Notes under the pieces: model-generated
Seen by the model: the letters and a program-made list of their open reading frames with translations, nothing else
Told to the model about the DNA's origin: nothing
Databases searched by the model: none
Origin: Nonomuraea aurantiaca
Lineage (GTDB): Bacteria; Actinomycetota; Actinomycetes; Streptosporangiales; Streptosporangiaceae
Direction of reading: 5' to 3'
Length of the DNA stretch: 64,000 bases
Assembly: GCF_020215705.1 (NCBI RefSeq)
Contig: NZ_JAIWNB010000001.1
Location: forward strand, 496,001 to 560,000
Translations under genes and position numbers: made by a program
Shown: positions 25,163 through 33,923 of the stretch, in pieces
Numbering within the stretch: position 1 is the stretch's first letter
Layout of the letters: each line of letters opens with the position of its first letter

Positions 25163-25615
25163 ACAGGCACCTCCCGCCTGTACCTCTTGCACCCTCCCGT
25201 CCCATCTGTGCGTCTGGTGTGCCTCATGTGACTCTGGACGTCCTGAGGTCCTGTGCCCTGAGGCCCCGTGTCCTGAGACCAATGTGGGTCCCGCTTGGCC
25301 CCCGTGGCCCATGGCGTCCCGCTTGGCCCCGCATGTCCCGGCAGGGCCTCGTGCGTGCTTCCGTGGGCCCTCGTCCCGGCCTCGCCCACGCTTCCGATCC
25401 GGCTCGCGTCCTCGCGCCTAAGCCTCGGGCCTTCCGCCTGGGCCTGGGCGGAAGGCCCGAGGCCCCGGGGCAGCGCAGGGCCTGCGGGGAGATCACCGAC
25501 AAACCGCCGGGCGGTGCATGGGCGGTATGCGCGGGTGGCGCCCAGGTGGCGGTGTGCGGACGGCGCCTGAGCGGTGCGTGCGGGCGGTGTTCGGTCGGAC
25601 GCGACGGAGGCCGAG
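25163..25615. other. 453-bp stretch between convergent genes, nothing recognised
   Basis: It is rich in CCTG, GTCC and GGCCC words and has no open frame with protein-like sequence. A T/C-rich segment follows the PH-domain stop, and no strong hairpin was identified. Confidence 0.5.
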
Positions 25616-28531
25616 TCAGTCCTGGCGGCGGGCGCCGAACATGATCTCGTCCCAGGTCGGCACCGAGGCGCGACGCCCCCTGGAGCCCTTGCGCGGCTGG
25701 CGGGCCGCAGGGGCGGGCGGGGGAGAGGGCACCGGGACCGGGGGCTCCTCCTTGGCCGCCGGCTGCTCGGGCTTTGCGGTGTCGTCCTTGCTCGTCCTCG
25801 CGGCTGGTACGGCAGGCTCCTTCGCCGCCGACTCAGCCTTGGCCGCCGCCGGCTCAGCCTTGGGCTCAGTGGCGGGCTCGGTCTTGGGCTCGGCCGCTGC
25901 GGGCTTGGTCACTGCGGGCTCGGCCTTGGGCGCGGGTGTCGTGGTCGGGGCGGGTGCCGGGGACTCAGCCTTGGGCTCGGGCTTCGAGGGCTGAGGCTTG
26001 GGCTTGGGTACGGGCGGCGCGGTCGGTACCGGCTCGGCGGCGGTCGCCTCTGTGGCGGCCTTCGGGGTCGCCTTGGGGGCTGCGTCGCCCGTCGGTGCGG
26101 TGTCAGCCTTCGGAGTGGTGTCGTCCGTCGGTGCGGTGTCGGCCTTCGGGGTGCTGTCGGCCTCAGGCGCGCCTGCAGCGGCCTGGGCATGGGGAGCTGT
26201 GGGGTTGGGCTTGGGAGCCGCTGCCGTGGGCTCAGACTCGGCTGCCGGGTCGGCAGTGGGCTCGGCTGCCGACCGCGCGGCCGTCTTGGACGCGGTCTTG
26301 GAGGCGTCCTGGTCGGCTGCCGTTGCGGGAGCAGTGGCGTCCTTCGCCGCAGGCACGGCCTCGGTGGCGGGCGGGGTGGTGATGCTGTCCGTAGTAGCGG
26401 GCGTGCCGACCACTCCGGCGGCCTCCTGGCCGGCAGCTTCCTGACCAGCAGTTCCCTGACCGGCGGCTTCCTGCTCGCCGGGCTGTGGCTCGGCGAGAGT
26501 GCTGTTGGGCTCCGTCTTGGAGACGGTGCTGGATGCCTGCGGTTCGGCCGCCGCTTCTGCGGTGGGCTGTGATTCGGCCTGGGGTGGTGTGGTCGGTCCC
26601 GAGGCTGTGGTGGGCTCCGGGGTTTCAGCGGGGTGTACGGACTGCGCTGCCGGGGCGTCGGTGCCTGCCGCCGTGGGCACGGCAGACGGCGAGTCCGCAG
26701 ACGAAGGCGAATCCGTGGTGGGCGCCGACGCCGCAGAGGTCTGCGCGGTGGGCGCGGAGGCCGAGCCCCCGGTCACGGCGTCTGCGGTAACAGCGTCCGC
26801 CACTTCGGCGTCTGCAGCGGAGGCCTTCGCCGCGGCGGTGTCTGTGACGGCGGCGTTTGCCGGGGTGGCGTCTGTGACGGCGGAGGCCACGGCGGCATCA
26901 ACGTCGGGGGCGACGGTAGACGCCACGGCGGCATCGGCCTTGGGCGCGGTGGCCGGGGTCACAGGAGCAGGCGGCGTGTGCTTCTCCACCGGCTCTGTGG
27001 CGCGGTCGCCCACCGCCGGGACGCTTGAAGCCGACCCTTCGATAGCGGGCGCGTCGGTAGCTGGGCCCCGCGCGGCGGTCGCGTTGGCGGCGACCGGATT
27101 CTGCGCAGTGGGCGCGCCGAAAGCCGATCCCTCTGCCCCGCCTGCGGTGGCGGCCGGGCCTTCTACGGTGGGTGCGCCATAGGTCGGTCCCTCTGTGGCG
27201 CCTGTGCCGGGGGTCGCGTCCGGTGCCGGGGGCGGCGTGGCAGCGTCTTCGGGCGCGGACGCAGTGCTGCGGGTGTCTGCAGACGTGCTGTCGCGGCTCG
27301 CCGCCGCGTAGATGGCCTCGTCGTCCCGACCGGTCTGGCGGTCAGGCGGGCGGGGAGTGCCGTAGTCGGGCAGCCAGGACGAAGGGTCGCCGTGACGTGC
27401 CGGAGGCTCGCCGGGGCGGGTGTAGTCGGTGTCCTGCGCCGCCGCCGACGATGCCGGGGGTGCCGACGCCGAAGGATGGGTGCGGTGGCCGGGCTCCTGG
27501 GCATGGTAGCCGGTCTCCGATGACGACGGCTCGGTCAGGTAGCCGGTCTCCTGCGCGGGCGCACGGTAGCCGGGCGCCGGGGCGGACGGCTCCGAGCGGT
27601 AGTCCCTCCCCGGCGGGTCCGAGCGGTAGCCGGGCTCCGCCGTGCGGCCGGCGGGGTCGGCTGCGGGCGCGCGGTCGAAGGGGGCCTCTCGCGCCGGAGT
27701 GAAGGCGGTCTCACGGGAGGGAGTCTCGCGGGACGGGGTCTCGCGAGAGGAAGCCTCACGGGACGGGGCGCGGCCGTACGGCGACTCCGTGCCTCGCGGC
27801 TGGTAGCCGACCGCCGGCTCCTGCGGCTCCGGTTCGCTGCGGATCACCGACGGGAACGGCAGCGGGTCCGACGCCAGCGGTGGCACCGGCTGCAGCTTGG
27901 CCACGCGCGGCGTGAACGGCGTGACCGTGGTGTCCTCCACCACGGGGCTGGGGTCGAAGTCGGCGGCCGAGAGCCGCATCGACTCGTCGTCGTGCGGCGT
28001 GACGTGCCGCCTGCGCGGGTCGAAGAGCCACTCGGCGTGCCTGGTGTGACCGTTCCAAACGTAGCCGAGCTTGACGCGCCAGAGGCCGTCGTCGCGCTTG
28101 GCGGAGTCCCAGTCGATCTCGTCGGTGGGTACGCCGCGCCTGGTGAGCCGCTCGGCGACGAGCTCGCCGAGGGTCGGGCCGGCCGAGGACTCTCCGGGCA
28201 TGCGTACGGACACGCGCTGCGCCTGCTGGGCGACGTACTCGCGCTCCTGGAGCACGGGGCCCTCGAACCAGCGGACGCGTTCGACCGGGATGCCCGCTGT
28301 GGCGGCGATCTCCTCGGCTGTCTCTCCGGCACGAATGCGGGCCTGGATCTCCTTGGGGCGCAACGGACTCTCCACTTCGATCTCGTACTGGCCGAGACGG
28401 GAGAAGTTGCCGCGGACGGCAGCACGGAGCCGGTCGTCCACGGGAAGCGTGAACCGTGTACCCCGCCCTGCTGTCGCCAGCACGAGATAGGTACCGTCCT
28501 CACTTACCGCGACGAGTCGGAGCTCCTGCAT
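25616..28531 (-). CDS. sepH: Cell-division protein SepH, unusually long
   Basis: 971 residues from ATG at 28531. The N-terminal 110 residues match the SepH/DUF3071 domain: MQELRLVAVSEDGTYLVL, then the helix-turn-helix region LRPKEIQARIRAGETAEEIA and VRWFEGPVLQEREYVA. The C-terminus carries the conserved SVPTWDEIMFGARR box. Between them lie some 650 residues of low-complexity Ala/Pro/Thr/Glu sequence, with many TAP, KAD and EPKAE-like runs. SepH binds FtsZ and stimulates its assembly in actinobacteria; the ends match, but known members are about 300-400 residues, so this linker is far longer. The nucleotide repeats behind it could also be prone to length change. Confidence 0.9.
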   Translation of the reverse strand: MQELRLVAVSEDGTYLVLATAGRGTRFTLPVDDRLRAAVRGNFSRLGQYEIEVESPLRPKEIQARIRAGETAEEIAATAGIPVERVRWFEGPVLQEREYVAQQAQRVSVRMPGESSAGPTLGELVAERLTRRGVPTDEIDWDSAKRDDGLWRVKLGYVWNGHTRHAEWLFDPRRRHVTPHDDESMRLSAADFDPSPVVEDTTVTPFTPRVAKLQPVPPLASDPLPFPSVIRSEPEPQEPAVGYQPRGTESPYGRAPSREASSRETPSRETPSRETAFTPAREAPFDRAPAADPAGRTAEPGYRSDPPGRDYRSEPSAPAPGYRAPAQETGYLTEPSSSETGYHAQEPGHRTHPSASAPPASSAAAQDTDYTRPGEPPARHGDPSSWLPDYGTPRPPDRQTGRDDEAIYAAASRDSTSADTRSTASAPEDAATPPPAPDATPGTGATEGPTYGAPTVEGPAATAGGAEGSAFGAPTAQNPVAANATAARGPATDAPAIEGSASSVPAVGDRATEPVEKHTPPAPVTPATAPKADAAVASTVAPDVDAAVASAVTDATPANAAVTDTAAAKASAADAEVADAVTADAVTGGSASAPTAQTSAASAPTTDSPSSADSPSAVPTAAGTDAPAAQSVHPAETPEPTTASGPTTPPQAESQPTAEAAAEPQASSTVSKTEPNSTLAEPQPGEQEAAGQGTAGQEAAGQEAAGVVGTPATTDSITTPPATEAVPAAKDATAPATAADQDASKTASKTAARSAAEPTADPAAESEPTAAAPKPNPTAPHAQAAAGAPEADSTPKADTAPTDDTTPKADTAPTGDAAPKATPKAATEATAAEPVPTAPPVPKPKPQPSKPEPKAESPAPAPTTTPAPKAEPAVTKPAAAEPKTEPATEPKAEPAAAKAESAAKEPAVPAARTSKDDTAKPEQPAAKEEPPVPVPSPPPAPAARQPRKGSRGRRASVPTWDEIMFGARRQD

Positions 28532-28695
28532 GCGAGTCCCTTCGTCAGCGTGCTGCTCATTCTTCCCCCGGACCCTTGAGTCTCTCGCGTGTGCCGGTTG
28601 CCTGCCAGCACCGTACCCGGCATGTCCGAACATCGCCTTCCTGGGATAGCCCAGGGGCGATGTGACGCCGGTCACATTTGTTGATTCCATCATCT

Positions 28696-29487
28696 TCAAG
28701 GCCTGCCCGCGCGCAAAGCCCTCGACGGATTCTGGCGAATAGTGTCACGCGTCGCCGCGCACTTCCGCCAAGAGGCCGGAACGGATGGGTTGGCGCCCGG
28801 ATGGAGCTCCAGATAGCGGGCGGCAGCACCGGCCAGGCGGGAGGATCTGGCGGAGTACGTCTCGCCGGTGGGGGAGAGCCGGCACGGGCTGGGGCCGGTG
28901 GCGAAGACCACGAAGACGCCGGAGCGCGCCACCCGGGTGCCCTGGCCGCCACGGTCTTCGCGGGTACGCCCGGTGGCGTCGAAGGCCCACCAGAGCCGCT
29001 CCCCCAATCCGTCCGACACGCGGAGATTCCCCGTGCGGCCCGACACGCGGAGACCTGGGAGGAATGTGCGGGTCCGCCATGATTCCCCGGTTCGGTCGTG
29101 GGCGCCGCCGCTGTCCACGATCGCCGCACCCCTCATGCCGCCGGGAAGGGTGTCACGGTCAGTGATGACCGGTATGGGGTGGATCTCCCGGTCGGGCTCG
29201 ATCGTCAGGACCCTGGGGTCCGCGCTGGGCTCTCCCAGTTCGGTCGACGTGGCGAAGCCGGACAGCGCGGCGGTGGAGAGGCGGCGCATCTCGCCGGCCA
29301 GGTCGCGGGCGAGACGAACCTCGGCCCGGTCACGCACCGTAACGATGTACGGGCGCGTAGGCTCGTTTACCGGCGGCCGGGCGGCGAGTCCTGAGGCGGG
29401 CGCCATGGCGGGGGGAATCGCGGTGCTCACGGCCGTCGCCGCGGCCGCGGCGAGGTAGAGAGAGGGCAGGCCGATTCGTCGGGGCAC
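28696..29487 (-). pseudogene. Degenerate subtilisin-like (S8) protease, catalytic His lost
   Basis: 263 residues with a signal peptide and an I9-like prodomain (YIVTVRDRAEVRLARDL ... VLTIEPD). The catalytic part is shrunken: the Asp region reads AAIVDSGG, but the expected HGTHVAG block reads GQGTRVAR (catalytic His replaced by Gln), and GTSMAAPHVAG reads YSARSSRLAG with only the Ser position kept. The 170-odd residues between prodomain and end are far fewer than the roughly 270 of an intact S8 domain. The frame itself is open, so it is either a decaying gene or a pseudoprotease. GTG start at 29487 without a convincing ribosome binding site. Confidence 0.65.
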
Positions 29488-29599
29488 GAGCGACGAGGGT
29501 GCCTGTCACACGCGTCACAGGAACAACAGGACACGCCCTCGCGTCTATTCACGAGAAAGCTCTTTACCGAACGCGGGCGAGAAAGGACTGATCCGGGGG

Positions 29600-30463
29600 A
29601 TGAGCGGCGAGCAGCGGAAGTTCGAGCTGAGCATGCCGCAGATCGCGGGAAGTGCCCTGGCGGCGGTCACGGCCGCGGTCGCAGCCTCCTACCTCGGCGT
29701 GGGGGGAACGGTGATCGGCGCGGCCCTGATGAGCGTGGCGAGCACGGTCGCCACCGCCGTCTACACGCACTACCTCAAACGTACGGGCGAGAAGGTCAAG
29801 CAGCACACGGTGATCGCCTGGCGTGACTCCGGATCGCAGGATTCTCCGCCCGAGCGTGACGAGGGCCAGGGGGAGCTGGCGATGGCCGCGCACGCTACAG
29901 TCCGTAACGCCGAGGCGGCCCAGGGGCCGGGTGAGACCTCGCGGCCTGGCGAGACCACGCTGGTCATGGCGCCGATCGAGGTGCCGGCGCGAAGGCGCGT
30001 GCCGTGGGCGAAGACGGGCATGGCCGCGGCGCTGGTGTTCGGGGTGAGCATGGGCGGCATCCTGACGTACCAGACCATCGCGCAGACCACCGTGCACGAC
30101 CAGCTCACCGGCGGTAAGCCGGCGACCGACCGCGGCAAGGCGCCCGCCAGGGAGAAGGAGGAGCCCGCGGTCCAGCCCCGGACGACGCTCTTCAGCGACC
30201 CGGCGACGCCCAGTGGCACGGCGACCGCCTCGCCGACCCCGAGCCCGACCGCCTCCCCGACCCGCTCGTCCCAGAGCCCGACGCCGACGCCCACCGGCAC
30301 GGACAAGGACACGAGCAAGGACCCCGGCAAGAACACGGTGGAGCCGTCGAGCCCCTCCGCGACCACGTCGGCCCCGGCCCCCGACGGGATGACCGAAGTG
30401 CCGACCGAGCCGCCGCAGCAGTCACAACCGGCGCAGCAGGACCAACCCGCCGAGGCACAGTGA
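29600..30463 (+). CDS. Membrane protein with Pro/Thr/Ser-rich extracellular tail, unknown
   Basis: 287 residues. Residues 15-60 hold a hydrophobic Ala/Gly-rich hairpin (two short helices); a second hydrophobic segment (about 137-160) is followed by a tail of SPTPSPT-type low complexity and a Gln/Pro-rich end. ATG at 29600 follows GGGG. It is convergent with the flavoprotein gene 11 bases beyond its stop. No family recognised. Confidence 0.7.
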   Translation: MSGEQRKFELSMPQIAGSALAAVTAAVAASYLGVGGTVIGAALMSVASTVATAVYTHYLKRTGEKVKQHTVIAWRDSGSQDSPPERDEGQGELAMAAHATVRNAEAAQGPGETSRPGETTLVMAPIEVPARRRVPWAKTGMAAALVFGVSMGGILTYQTIAQTTVHDQLTGGKPATDRGKAPAREKEEPAVQPRTTLFSDPATPSGTATASPTPSPTASPTRSSQSPTPTPTGTDKDTSKDPGKNTVEPSSPSATTSAPAPDGMTEVPTEPPQQSQPAQQDQPAEAQ

Positions 30464-30474
30464 GAGCGGGCCGC

Positions 30475-31761
30475 CTACCCCAGCACCGTCTCCAGGTAGG
30501 CGTTGCCGAACAGCCGTCCCGGATCCAGCCGGTCCCGTAGCGCCACGAAGTCGGCGAACCGCGGGTAGACCGTCCCCAGATACGCCGCGTCCCGGGTGTG
30601 CAGCTTGCCCCAGTGCGGCCGCCCGCCCAGCCGCGTCATGATCTCTTCCACCCCGGCGAAGTACGCGGGGTTGGGCGTGGGCCGATAAATGTGGCAGGCG
30701 ACGTACGCCGACTGACGGCCGTACGCCGTGGACAGCCACGCCGTGCTGGCCGGCGTCACCCGCACCTCCACCGGGAACGTGATCCGCCACCCCATCCGCT
30801 CCAGCAGCGCCCGCGTCTCCCGCAGTGCCTGGCCGAGGTGCTCGCGCGGCACCGCGTACTCCATCTCCAGGAAGCGCACGTCCCGCCGTGAGGTGAAGAT
30901 CTTGTACGACGTGTCCACGGCCTCGGAGTCGCCGAGCGCGGCGGCGCTGACACCGTTGATCCGCGGGATCAGCGCGGGGAATCGGGCCCCCAGGGCGCAG
31001 GCGGCGCCGAACAGCGTGTTCTCCAGGAAGACGTTGTCCAGCCAGTGCTTGACCGCGCCGGGCGGCCGGGGCGGACCGGGGTCGCGGTTGTTGGTCTTGA
31101 CCAGGCACGCGTCGGTGTGCGGCAGCCAGAAGAAGTCGAGATGCTCGTTGTCCGCGGTGAGGGAGTCGAGCGAGTCGAGGATGCCGCTGAGCGTCATCCG
31201 GCGCCGCCGGTTGCGCAGCAGGAAGGCGGGTTCCACCCGGAACGTCACCGAGGTCAGCACCCCGAGCGCGCCCAGCCCCACCCGCGCGGCGTCGAACAGG
31301 TCCTCCCCGGGGGAGGCCGTCACCACCGAGCCGTCCGCGAGCACCAGCTCCAGCGCCTCCACCTGGTCGGCCAGGCCGCCGCTGTCGCGCCCGGTGCCGT
31401 GCGTGCCGGTCTGGATGGCCCCCGCGACCGTCTGGTCGGTGATGTCGCCCATGTTGGCCAGCGCCAGCCCGCGCGCGGCGAGCAGGGAGTTCAGCTCCCG
31501 CACCGTCGTTCCGGCACGCACGGTGACGCGGTCGTCGGCGCGGGAGGCGACGGAGGTGACGCCGGTCAGCGCGGTAGGGCGGAGCATGACGCCGTCGGTG
31601 AGGGCCACTCCGGTGAAGGAGTGGCCCGTGCCGATCATGCGCAGGCGACGGCCGGTGGCGGCGGCGTCCTTGACGGCGCGTACGACGTCCTCGGTCGAGG
31701 CCGGGGTGCGTACCTCGGCGGGCGCGGCCGTCTGGTTGCGGGCCCAGTTCGTGAAGACCAT
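30475..31761 (-). CDS. FAD-linked aldonolactone oxidase-type protein (ALO/gulonolactone oxidase family)
   Basis: 428 residues. The N-terminal FAD-binding domain shows GTGHSFTG (the His corresponds to the covalent-flavin site of the family), the GAIQTGTHGTG loop and LVLADGSVV. The C-terminal ALO domain has the HWGKLH signature and ends RLFGNAYLETVLG. Family members oxidise aldono-1,4-lactones or sugar alcohols, giving peroxide. The substrate is not determined. ATG at 31761. A duplicated 13-mer lies just upstream of the start and probably belongs to its control region. Confidence 0.88.
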   Translation of the reverse strand: MVFTNWARNQTAAPAEVRTPASTEDVVRAVKDAAATGRRLRMIGTGHSFTGVALTDGVMLRPTALTGVTSVASRADDRVTVRAGTTVRELNSLLAARGLALANMGDITDQTVAGAIQTGTHGTGRDSGGLADQVEALELVLADGSVVTASPGEDLFDAARVGLGALGVLTSVTFRVEPAFLLRNRRRRMTLSGILDSLDSLTADNEHLDFFWLPHTDACLVKTNNRDPGPPRPPGAVKHWLDNVFLENTLFGAACALGARFPALIPRINGVSAAALGDSEAVDTSYKIFTSRRDVRFLEMEYAVPREHLGQALRETRALLERMGWRITFPVEVRVTPASTAWLSTAYGRQSAYVACHIYRPTPNPAYFAGVEEIMTRLGGRPHWGKLHTRDAAYLGTVYPRFADFVALRDRLDPGRLFGNAYLETVLG

Positions 31762-31782
31762 GGCCGCCCTCGCGCTAGAGCA

Positions 31783-31808
31783 TCGTTCGGATTAATCGTT
31801 CGGATTAA
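31783..31808. promoter_or_regulatory. Two exact 13-bp direct repeats, candidate operator of the flavoprotein gene
   Basis: TCGTTCGGATTAA occurs at 31783-31795 and again at 31796-31808; a related ATCGTTCAC lies on the other strand at about 31809-31818. The repeats are AT-rich relative to their surroundings and 20 bases upstream of the start codon of the minus-strand flavoprotein gene, suitable for a repressor overlapping its promoter. Confidence 0.5.
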
Positions 31809-31821
31809 ACGTGAACGATAC

Positions 31822-32583
31822 TCAGTTCTCCCAGCCTTCGGGAAGCGGGAAGGCGTCGCCGGGCTGCAGGTTCTGCGACTTGATGATGTCGGAGACCTTC
31901 ACCAGCGTGTAGCCGCGGCTCTGCAGCAGTTGCACGAGCGACGGCATCACGTCGACGGTCTGCTTCACCCAGTCGTGCATGAGGATGATGCCGTCGCGCT
32001 TGGCCACGGCCAGCGTCTGCTTCTTGATCTCCGCGGAGTTCTTGGTCGCCCAGTCGCGCGAACCGGCGGTCCACAGGATCATCGGCATGCCGAACCCGGC
32101 CGCGACCTCCGATGTCTGGATGTCCAGCATGCCGTACGGAGGCCGCAGCAGCTTGGGCTCGACGCCCGAGGCCTTCTTGACGGCGTCCTGCGTCTTCTGG
32201 ATCTCTTCCTTCACGGCGTCCGGCTCGATGGTGGTGAAGTTCTTGTGCGTGTAGCTGTGGTTGCCGAGCTCGTGGCCCTCCTTGGCCATGCGCTTGACGA
32301 AGGCGGGGCGGCTCTTCACGTACTGGCCTTCGAGGAAGAACGTCACCTTGGCGTCGTACTTCTTCAGCGTGTCGAGGAGCGTTCCCGCGTACTTGCCGGG
32401 GCCGTCGTCGAAGGTCAGGGCGAGGCACTTGACCTGCGCGCAGTCCACTGCCTTCGCCTTGGCCTGGGCGACGGCGGCCGACTTGGCCGGGGCGGGCTGA
32501 CGGGGGCTGGCGGACGCGGTCGCCGGTGTCAGAGTGACAGCAACAACCGCGATAGCCAGAAGTGAAGTGATTTGTCGGGACAT
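31822..32583 (-). CDS. Secreted polysaccharide deacetylase (NodB domain)
   Basis: 253 residues from ATG at 32583. A signal peptide ends near ASASPRQ. The NodB fold shows all five motifs: TFDDGP (Asp-Asp), HSYTH (metal His pair), RPPYG, the W-containing ILWTAGSRDW and ILMHDW. This indicates a metal-dependent N-deacetylase acting on peptidoglycan or another amino-sugar polymer outside the cell. The frame is open far upstream, but that is antisense to the MFS gene's surroundings and is not protein-like. Confidence 0.92.
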   Translation of the reverse strand: MSRQITSLLAIAVVAVTLTPATASASPRQPAPAKSAAVAQAKAKAVDCAQVKCLALTFDDGPGKYAGTLLDTLKKYDAKVTFFLEGQYVKSRPAFVKRMAKEGHELGNHSYTHKNFTTIEPDAVKEEIQKTQDAVKKASGVEPKLLRPPYGMLDIQTSEVAAGFGMPMILWTAGSRDWATKNSAEIKKQTLAVAKRDGIILMHDWVKQTVDVMPSLVQLLQSRGYTLVKVSDIIKSQNLQPGDAFPLPEGWEN

Positions 32584-32636
32584 GACGAAGCTTTCGTTTG
32601 TGAAGGGTGTTGCGAGGGTTGTTCGACCGTAGCGGA

Positions 32637-33839
32637 TCAGTTCCCGGCCGGTGAAGGTGCCTCGGGAAGTCTCAGCAAACCCGAACCTCCGACGCCCACG
32701 ACGGCCGCGACCGCCGCCGCGGCGAGCGTGAAGCCGTACGCGTTGGACGCCCCGAACGCCTCCGTGAGCCGTCCCCCGGCCCACGCCCCGATCGCCACCC
32801 CGAACCCGATCGACGTGGAGATCCACGCCAGCCCCTCGGTGAGCACCGAGGGCGGCACGAGCCGCTCGGTGAGCGAGAAGCCGGTGATGAGCGTCGGCGA
32901 GATCGCCAGCCCGGCCAGGAAGAGACCGAAGGCCATGATCCGCGCGTCGCCGATGAACATGATCGGCAGCAGTCCCACCACGAGCACCCCGAGCGCCCGT
33001 ACGAACCGGTGGCGCAGCGGGAGCCGCCAGTGCCGCGACCCGAACCAGAGCCCCGACACCATCGACCCGCCCGCGATGGCGGCCAGCAGGAACCCGGCGG
33101 CGCCCTTGACCCCGTGCTCCTCGGCGAAGGCCACCGTGATCAGGTCGACCGACCCGAACACCGCCCCCAGCGCCAGGTAGACGCAGGACAGCAGGGCGAT
33201 CCCCGGAATCAGGATGGCCATCCCGGCGCCGGACTCGCCCGGCCGTGTCGGCGGCTGGGTGCGCCGCTGCGCCGCGAGCGCGAGCGAGCCGCCGAGCATG
33301 CAGACCAGCGCCACCAGCAGTCCCATGTACGGGTTGACCGCGGTGGCCAGCACGGTGACCAGCGCCGGCCCGGCGACGAAGATCATTTCGTCGGCGACGG
33401 ACTCGAACGCGAAGGCCGTGTGCAGCTTGGCCGAGCCGCCGTGCAGGTGCGACCAGCGGGCGCGGACCATCCCGCCCAGGGACAGGGAGGTCGCGCCGAC
33501 CGACAGTCCGGCGGCGTACAACGTCCACTCGGGCAGCCCGAAGCCCGCCGACAGCATGAGCGCGGCCAGCGAGAGCGCGTTCACGATCGCGAAGGGCACG
33601 ATCACCCGGGCCTGCCCGAACCTGTCGACCAGCCGCGCGGTCATGGGGCCGGCCACCGCGAAGGAGACGTTGGTGGTGGCGGCGACGGCGCCAGCGGTCG
33701 CGTACGACTCGGTGAGGCCGGAGATCAGCAGCACGATGCCGATGCCGAGCATGGACATCGGCATCCGGCCGACGAAGCCGGCCAGCACGAATCCCTTGAT
33801 GCCGGGCCCGTTGAACAACCCCCGATAAGGCCCGACCAC
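32637..33839 (-). CDS. Major facilitator superfamily transporter
   Basis: 400 residues with twelve predicted membrane helices. GTG at 33839 is chosen because AGGAG lies 8 bases upstream. The A-motif-like loop RLVDRFGQARV after helix 2 and the N-terminal GFVLAGFVGRMPMSM are typical of drug/sugar efflux-type MFS proteins in actinobacteria. The substrate is unknown. It is divergent from the lytic transglycosylase gene (84 bases between starts). Confidence 0.87.
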   Translation of the reverse strand: MVGPYRGLFNGPGIKGFVLAGFVGRMPMSMLGIGIVLLISGLTESYATAGAVAATTNVSFAVAGPMTARLVDRFGQARVIVPFAIVNALSLAALMLSAGFGLPEWTLYAAGLSVGATSLSLGGMVRARWSHLHGGSAKLHTAFAFESVADEMIFVAGPALVTVLATAVNPYMGLLVALVCMLGGSLALAAQRRTQPPTRPGESGAGMAILIPGIALLSCVYLALGAVFGSVDLITVAFAEEHGVKGAAGFLLAAIAGGSMVSGLWFGSRHWRLPLRHRFVRALGVLVVGLLPIMFIGDARIMAFGLFLAGLAISPTLITGFSLTERLVPPSVLTEGLAWISTSIGFGVAIGAWAGGRLTEAFGASNAYGFTLAAAAVAAVVGVGGSGLLRLPEAPSPAGN

Positions 33840-33923
33840 GTCCGTTCTCCTCCCTTGGTGCGCCCCAACATTTACGCGCGCGCTGACCGGACAGCAAGTG
33901 ATTTTTCCGGCAACTCGGCTAAC

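Noticed and set aside
26499..27182. Ala/Val-rich plus-strand frames opposite the SepH linker
   Set aside because: Produced by the repetitive low-complexity DNA of the SepH linker read on the other strand.
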